From: Pseudomonadota bacterium
GTDB lineage: Bacteria > Pseudomonadota > Gammaproteobacteria > Burkholderiales > Burkholderiaceae_C
Assembly: GCA_020161775.1 (NCBI GenBank)
Contig: JAIUOW010000018.1
Coordinates: 37,168 to 101,167 of the forward strand
Length of the DNA stretch: 64,000 nucleotides
Direction of reading: 5' to 3'
Part shown: positions 60,189 to 64,000 of the stretch, piece by piece
How positions within the stretch are numbered: position 1 is the stretch's first letter
Layout: each line of letters opens with the position of its first letter
Program-made: the position numbers and the translations under genes
Notes under the pieces: generated by a model
What the model saw: only the letters and a program-made list of their open reading frames with translations
Database searches by the model: none
Told to the model about the DNA's origin: nothing

Positions 60189-60419
60189 GCAAGGACGGGG
60201 GGTAGGGCCGCAGCGGCTTCACTGCGGTGGTCCGGCCTGTGGCCGGACTCCCCTGCGCTCCTCGTTCCGCGGGGCGGCTGCGGTCGCTTCGCAACGGCGC
60301 TGATACGCGCCGTTCCATAAATCGTCCTCGCCGGTCCGCCCTGCGGTCGGACTCCCCCCGCTGCACTCCGGTGCTCGGCACCGCAGAGGCGCCGCTGCGG
60401 CCCTACCCCCCGTCCTTGC
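60189..60419. repeat. 231-bp inverted-repeat element 2
   Basis: Outer arms of 29 bp are perfect complements (60189-60217 and 60391-60419). A 4-nt mismatch is followed by CTGCGGTG/CACCGCAG (60222-60229, 60379-60386). An 8-3-8 hairpin GTCCGGCC-TGT-GGCCGGAC (60230-60248) directly adjoins. The 149-bp interior also holds AACGGCGC-TGATAC-GCGCCGTT. It fills the space between two convergent genes. The geometry matches element 1 almost base for base, while the stem sequences differ. Confidence 0.85.
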
Positions 60420-60570
60420 AGCAGCATGGTTGGCGCGCGACGGTTCAACAGCCGGATTGTTGGCCATCGTGACCAGTGGCGCACCTGCACGCAGGCTGCA
60501 AGGTTGTGGGTGAAGCGCCAGCAGCCCCACCCACAACCTTGCGTACAAATGACCGGATTCAACAAACCCG

Positions 60571-61221
60571 TTACCCCTTCAAATACTGCCCCGACGTCAC
60601 CCCCATCGACACATAGATGCTGGTCACAGCCTCCATGCCGATATCCGCAGGCTCGACCCACTCAGGCGGCACATACAGCAGCCCGCCGCCCACGGGCACC
60701 GGCGCAGTGGGCACCAGCACCCCCATGTAGGGCTGGCCGTTCAGCATGACGGGCTGCGGGGTGGACAGCAGGCCCAGCACCACCGTGCCCTGTTCCTTGC
60801 CTTTGCCGCCAAAGTACAGCCACACCGGGCTCATGGATTTCAGGCCGTCGTCGTCCTTGCGGGCAAACAGCTGCACCAGCTTCTGGACCACGTCATACAC
60901 CGTGCGCACCACGGGAATGCGCTGCACCAGCGCATTCATCAGCCGCGCCGCGCCGCGCTGGAAGCCAGCCTCCACCAGCAGGCCAAACACATAGATGCAG
61001 GCCATCAGCAAAAACGCGCCCAGCAGGTAGCCCACGGCTTCAGACGTGGTGACGCTCAGGCCAATGAAGGTCAGCAGCCGGCCAAAGGCGCTTTCAGGCC
61101 CCAGCCAGCCGGACAGGAAACGCAGCGTCCACGCCAGGATGAACAGCGTGGCCGCCAGCGGCAGCAGGGCGAGCGCCCCAGTAAGAAAGGTACGAAGAAC
61201 GTGTTGCAGGCCAGGTTTCAT
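60571..61221 (-). CDS. DUF502 family membrane protein
   Basis: A 216-aa inner-membrane protein with two helices (residues about 8-38 and 55-90), followed by a conserved soluble part ([39 protein letters not shown]). DUF502 proteins are widespread and uncharacterised. The start at 61221 fits the family N-terminus; an in-frame extension to 62253 would run antisense through the next gene and is spurious. Divergent from the enolase-superfamily gene. Confidence 0.88.
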   Translation of the reverse strand: MKPGLQHVLRTFLTGALALLPLAATLFILAWTLRFLSGWLGPESAFGRLLTFIGLSVTTSEAVGYLLGAFLLMACIYVFGLLVEAGFQRGAARLMNALVQRIPVVRTVYDVVQKLVQLFARKDDDGLKSMSPVWLYFGGKGKEQGTVVLGLLSTPQPVMLNGQPYMGVLVPTAPVPVGGGLLYVPPEWVEPADIGMEAVTSIYVSMGVTSGQYLKG

Positions 61222-61273
61222 GGCCGGGAGCTTAGCGTGTGCGGCGGGATCGCGGCACAATGGCTCAAGCCAA

Positions 61274-61284
61274 TCGTCATACCA
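61274..61284. promoter_or_regulatory. FadR-type operator, distant copy
   Basis: TCGTCATACCA again matches TNGTNNNACNA and is preceded by A, giving the same 12-mer as at 25925-25936. It lies 15 nt before the TTG start of the enolase-superfamily gene and just upstream of its ribosome binding site. Confidence 0.6.
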
Positions 61285-61299
61285 ATAAAGGAGACCGCC

Positions 61300-62412
61300 T
61301 TGAAGATCATGTCCGTCGAACCCTTCATCCTGCATGTGCCGGTGACCGGAAGCCAGATCGCCGACAGCACGCACACCATCAGCCACTGGGGCGTGGTGGG
61401 GGTGAAGATAGGCACAGACAACGGGCTTGAAGGTTATGGTTTTACCGGCACCCATTCGCACCTGCCCAGCGACCAGCTGATTACCCGTTGCATAGAAACC
61501 TGCCACGCGCCGCTGTTGATGGGTGAGGACGCGCACGACGTCAACCGCCTGTGGCTCAAGCTGGCGCGCAACCCCGCGCTGCAATGGGTGGGGCGTGCGG
61601 GCATCACCACGCTGTCGCACGCCGCCATTGACGTGGCGCTGTGGGACCTGAAGGCCAAGGCCGCCGGCATGCCGCTGTGGAAGCTGCTGGGCGGGCAGGT
61701 CCGGGACAAGGTCCGCGCGTACAACACCGACATCGGCTGGCTCAGCATTGCCGACGACAAGCTGGTGGAAGGCGCCAAGCGCGCGGTGGCGGACGGCTTC
61801 ACTGGCATCAAGATCAAGGTGGGCAGCACGGTGGAGCGCGACCTGCGCCGCCTGGAGGCGGTGCGCAAAGCCATCGGCCCCGACGTGACGCTGGCCATCG
61901 ATGGCAACGGCAAATGGGACCTGCCCACCTGCCTGCGCTTTTGCCGCGGCGCGGAGCCGTTTGATGTGTACTGGTTTGAAGAGCCGCTGTGGTATGACGA
62001 CGTGAAAGGCCACGCCGAGCTGGCGCGCGCCACACGCATCCCCACCGCTTTGGGCGAGCAGCTGTACACACAGGATGCGTTCAGCGAGTTCTTCCACCAG
62101 AACGCCATCCACTGGGTGCAGCCCGACGTGACCCGCATGGCCGGCCTGACCGAAGTGCTGCGCGTGTGCGAAACCGCGCACAGCTATAGATTGCCGGTGG
62201 CGCCGCACGCGGGCGACATGAGCCAGGTGCATGTGCACCTGAGCTATGCCCACCCGGCGGTGCAGGTGCTGGAATACATCCCCTGGATCAAGGACTGCTT
62301 CACCGACCCGGCCCAGGTGGTGGACGGTTATTTCAAACTGCCGCAGGAGCCGGGTGCGGGCACGACGCCGACGAAGGCGGCTTGGGACAAGTTCCAGAAA
62401 CCCGCGCGTTGA
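61300..62412 (+). CDS. Enolase-superfamily sugar-acid dehydratase (MR type)
   Basis: A 370-aa mandelate racemase/muconate lactonizing-type enzyme. The barrel shows KIKVG (catalytic Lys pair), metal ligands in DGNGKWD, WFEEPLW and LGEQLYT, and the general base His in [10 protein letters not shown]. This fits an aldonate or aldarate dehydratase. The start is a TTG at 61300, because AAAGGAG lies 6 nt upstream; the ATG at 61309 would be too far. A FadR-type operator identical to the one at 25.9 kb sits in the promoter. slyX follows after 5 bp. Confidence 0.85.
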   Translation: MKIMSVEPFILHVPVTGSQIADSTHTISHWGVVGVKIGTDNGLEGYGFTGTHSHLPSDQLITRCIETCHAPLLMGEDAHDVNRLWLKLARNPALQWVGRAGITTLSHAAIDVALWDLKAKAAGMPLWKLLGGQVRDKVRAYNTDIGWLSIADDKLVEGAKRAVADGFTGIKIKVGSTVERDLRRLEAVRKAIGPDVTLAIDGNGKWDLPTCLRFCRGAEPFDVYWFEEPLWYDDVKGHAELARATRIPTALGEQLYTQDAFSEFFHQNAIHWVQPDVTRMAGLTEVLRVCETAHSYRLPVAPHAGDMSQVHVHLSYAHPAVQVLEYIPWIKDCFTDPAQVVDGYFKLPQEPGAGTTPTKAAWDKFQKPAR

Positions 62413-62417
62413 ACACG

Positions 62418-62636
62418 ATGCCAGACACCCAAGCCATAGACCACCGCCTGACCGAGCTGGAAATCAAGGCCAGCTTCACCGAAGACCTGCTGGAGCAACT
62501 GAACCAGGTCGTGATCCGCCAGCAGCAACAGATTGACCTGCTGGTGCGTGAGCTGACTGACCTGAAGCGGCAGCAGCGCGACAGCGGCAGCGGGGAATTT
62601 CGCAGCTTGCGGGATGAGCGGCCGCCGCATTATTGA
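62418..62636 (+). CDS. slyX: SlyX family protein
   Basis: A 72-aa SlyX-type coiled-coil protein. The family pattern ELEIKASFTEDLLEQLNQVV...QQQQIDLLVRELTDL and the short C-terminal tail ending PPHY are typical. SlyX function is unknown. The ATG at 62418 is 5 bp after the dehydratase stop, so it is probably co-transcribed with it. Confidence 0.9.
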   Translation: MPDTQAIDHRLTELEIKASFTEDLLEQLNQVVIRQQQQIDLLVRELTDLKRQQRDSGSGEFRSLRDERPPHY

Positions 62637-63034
62637 ATAGCTGTTGGAGCTTGCGCCCTCCTAAAAATGGAGGATGTAAGGCTTGGCCTTTTGCTGTATT
62701 CTCCCCCGCAGTAAAAAGATGTGGATGAGAATTGGGTTGTATAAAACAAGACTCGGCTTCGAATTGCCTATGAGTATTTCGAGGCCGACTCGCGAGGCAG
62801 TTGCGGCGGGGCGCAGTCTCATCAAGCTGCCGCATTTTCTTTCCAAAAACTCCTGGTTTGGCCGGCTCACCGACGGTCAAACCAGCGCTACGCTGACCTC
62901 CTTGGGGAGGGGCAGCCAGTGCCGATGATCAGCAATACATACAACATGTCTTCTGTCTCTTGGCAGGCAAATGCCACTTCATCGCAATCTCATGTTCGAA
63001 CAATCCTCCAAATCTCACGCAAAGGAAGTTCTTC
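62637..63034. other. AT-richer stretch without a firm gene
   Basis: Composition changes here: A/T-rich tracts such as CTAAAAATGG and AGTAAAAAGATG appear, unlike the rest of the window. It holds a short inverted repeat CCTCC-TAAAAAT-GGAGG (about 62659-62675) just after slyX. An 81-codon open frame (62683-62928) and a 37-codon one (62924-63037) are unsupported by homology or good ribosome binding sites. It probably marks the left part of an acquired segment. Confidence 0.45.
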
Positions 63035-63109
63035 ATGAAGAGTTCATTTCTGAACCCCATGAGCGAGTTGCGGGTCAGAGGCTACCGCCGGAAAGGGTTT
63101 CAGTCATGA
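63035..63109 (+). CDS. Possible 24-aa leader peptide before the lipoprotein gene
   Basis: A 24-codon frame (begins MKSSFLNPMSELRV) with AAAGGAAG 6 nt upstream. Its stop overlaps the lipoprotein ATG (ATGA). The good ribosome binding site and exact coupling suggest translation, perhaps to drive the next gene. It is basic at its end. No family is recognised, and it could be the remnant of a longer gene. Confidence 0.3.
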   Translation: MKSSFLNPMSELRVRGYRRKGFQS

Positions 63110-63771
63110 ACCGCCGCACGATACTTCTCTCAGGTCTTGTTGCTGGATCCGGCATTTCCCTTTCTGGTTGTCTATATTCCCGCTACTTCGACTTGGAGTG
63201 GGATGAAGAAGTGCAGTTGCACGATGGACGCGTAGTGGTTGTGCGTCTAAAGCACACCTACGAGCGACTGCGGCAGGGACTAACGCCCTACAGCGGAACG
63301 ATCCTCGCGCGTGACACAACCGTAACTTTTGACGGAGGCGGTGGTGTGGGCCGGGTGACGCAACTCTTCAAGGGGTTTCATCCGATGCTTCTCGACCAGC
63401 ATCAAGGAAACTGGTACACGATTTTGTATGGGGGTCACTACTACAAGTCAAACGAAATACCCGGGCAGAACTGGGGTTTGAACTGGTACGAATCTGGCCA
63501 GGTCGCCATGCTGCAAGGTGGGAAGTTCGTTCCCATATCACTGCACGATCTGCCCCTCGTGTTCGCGAAGCCGAACATGCTTTATCTGCGGGGCCGCGTG
63601 TCCGAACACGCTGACTTCGATGGAGGCAGGGTTACGTTGCAAGACAAAGCTACTTGGCTCGCAAAGTATCCGGCTGGGTGGGCGGATGCAACCATCCGTC
63701 GGCCACCTCCAGGTTCGGTTAAGCCCACAAACTTATTTGTAGATCAAGAACCTCAACGAGGAAAGAAATGA
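63106..63771 (+). CDS. Hypothetical lipoprotein next to an interrupted gene
   Basis: A 221-aa lipoprotein; the signal peptide ends in SLSGC (Cys at 22). The mature part is rich in Tyr, Trp and Gly (NWYTILYGGHYYKS, NWGLNWYESG) and I recognise no named domain. Codon use and base composition are less GC-rich than elsewhere. The downstream gene overlaps by 4 bp. The pairing of a lipoprotein with a lipase-like protein recalls type VI secretion immunity-effector pairs, but this is only a guess. Confidence 0.6.
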   Translation: MNRRTILLSGLVAGSGISLSGCLYSRYFDLEWDEEVQLHDGRVVVVRLKHTYERLRQGLTPYSGTILARDTTVTFDGGGGVGRVTQLFKGFHPMLLDQHQGNWYTILYGGHYYKSNEIPGQNWGLNWYESGQVAMLQGGKFVPISLHDLPLVFAKPNMLYLRGRVSEHADFDGGRVTLQDKATWLAKYPAGWADATIRRPPPGSVKPTNLFVDQEPQRGKK

Positions 63772-63932
63772 CAGTGGAATCCGATATGGCTTTGCTTGCC
63801 GCTGATGCCTACCGCGACATTCGTGCCCTTGACGTGAACCGTGCACCCGTTCCCGCAGGATGGTCCGAGTTGTCCCAGTACGCCATCACTGGTTTGAACC
63901 GCCCCGAGTTTCATGGAGGCCCGTTGGTTTAA
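63768..63932 (+). pseudogene. 5' fragment of a gene cut by an IS element (lipase-like N-terminus)
   Basis: Starts at the ATGA overlap with the lipoprotein gene and reads about 42 codons of host sequence (MALLAADAYRDIR, then APVPAGWSELSQYAITG). It enters a sequence with the look of an IS3-family end at 63895 and stops at 63930. The N-terminal pattern resembles large lipase/phospholipase-type effectors, but only a small part is visible. The rest, if present, lies beyond the IS outside the window. Confidence 0.55.
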
Positions 63933-64000
63933 GTCAGGCCTCCACCGTGGAGGGCTGACTGGCGAGTTGCCGGTAGTAGTTTGCCTCAGCTTCTGCCGGC
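63895..64000 (-). mobile_element. IS3-like insertion sequence, partial
   Basis: The terminus TGAACCGCCCCGAGTTTC at 63895 matches the type of end seen in IS3-family elements of beta- and gammaproteobacteria (TGAACCGCCCCGGGTTT-like). Thirty-nine bases further in, the stop of a reverse-strand transposase frame appears, as expected when orfB ends next to an IS terminus. The remainder is outside the window. Confidence 0.6.
63934..64000 (-). CDS. C-terminal end of an IS3-like transposase, partial
   Basis: Reverse-strand frame entering from the right edge. The last codons read PAEANYYRQLASQPSTVEA and then a stop at 63936-63934, the style of C-terminus found in IS3-family OrfB transposases. Only about 22 codons are visible, so the family call depends mainly on the neighbouring IS terminus. 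Confidence 0.5.
   Translation of the reverse strand, partial: PAEAEANYYRQLASQPSTVEA

Noticed and set aside
62683-62928. 81-codon forward frame after slyX
   Set aside because: No good ribosome binding site, no signal or domain, and the region looks non-coding; kept only as part of the AT-richer stretch.
1-64000. tRNA, rRNA, riboswitch and CRISPR signatures
   Set aside because: None was recognised by eye on either strand. A covariance-model scan would be decisive and was not possible here.

Overview
The window is a GC-rich, densely packed chromosomal segment. Its gene content points to a betaproteobacterium of the order Burkholderiales, most likely family Comamonadaceae (Acidovorax/Hydrogenophaga-like). 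The indicators are paired DUF1631 genes around ettA, DctPQM and TAXI-type TRAP transporter genes, an Entner-Doudoroff edd-eda pair, many 4-bp ATGA/GTGA gene overlaps, and an intergenic palindromic repeat built around CCCCCTCAAGGGGG. No rRNA, tRNA or CRISPR array was seen.

Layout. 1-1.05 kb: 3' -truncated reverse-strand gene for a tandem deaminase-fold protein whose first domain looks inactivated. 1.2-5.3 kb: chaC-like gene, edd-eda, secreted alpha/beta hydrolase. 5.3-15.5 kb: defence island, with a four-gene Wadjet (JetABCD, TIGR02677-02680 type) anti-plasmid operon divergent from an AbiEi/AbiEii type IV toxin-antitoxin pair. 15.5-20.5 kb: glyoxalase I, thioesterase, MarR with MFS and MATE exporters, SDR. 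20.5-31.8 kb: sugar-acid catabolism, with an IlvD/Edd-type dehydratase, KDG kinase, KDGal kinase, KDPGal aldolase and SDR opposite a FadR-type regulator and a DctQMP TRAP transporter, then an enolase-superfamily dehydratase. 31.8-40.8 kb: TIP30-like oxidoreductase, RhlE-type RNA helicase, DUF1631-ettA-DUF1631. 40.8-48.5 kb: TAXI protein, P1 peptidase and a copper-resistance cluster (CusF-like, DUF411, cupredoxin, multicopper oxidase, outer-membrane efflux protein, two small periplasmic proteins). 48.5-51.2 kb: VOC protein/TetR pair, then DUF3703, CDF exporter and CadR/PbrR-type MerR regulator. 51.2-56.2 kb: GDPD lipoprotein and a GntR-controlled polar amino acid ABC transporter. 56.3-57.1 kb: HigBA-like toxin-antitoxin. 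57.4-62.6 kb: acyl-CoA ligase, catalase-fold protein, DUF502 membrane protein, a second enolase-superfamily dehydratase, slyX. 62.7-64 kb: visibly more AT-rich region with a lipoprotein gene and a downstream gene cut by an IS3-like element that runs off the right edge.

How parts work together. The FadR-type regulator at 25.96 kb has a perfect TNGTNNNACNA site in its divergent promoter. The same 12-mer recurs 35 kb away in front of the enolase-superfamily gene at 61.3 kb, suggesting one regulon. The metal genes form two units: periplasmic copper handling, and Cd/Zn/Pb efflux under a MerR operator.

Most unusual structure: two intergenic inverted-repeat elements (45959-46198 and 60189-60419). 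They share geometry (outer arm, 4-5 nt mismatch, CTGCGGTG box, adjoining 8-3-8 hairpin, interior of 148-149 bp), but their stems have different sequences that remain self-complementary. This looks like covariation in an undescribed structured repeat family.
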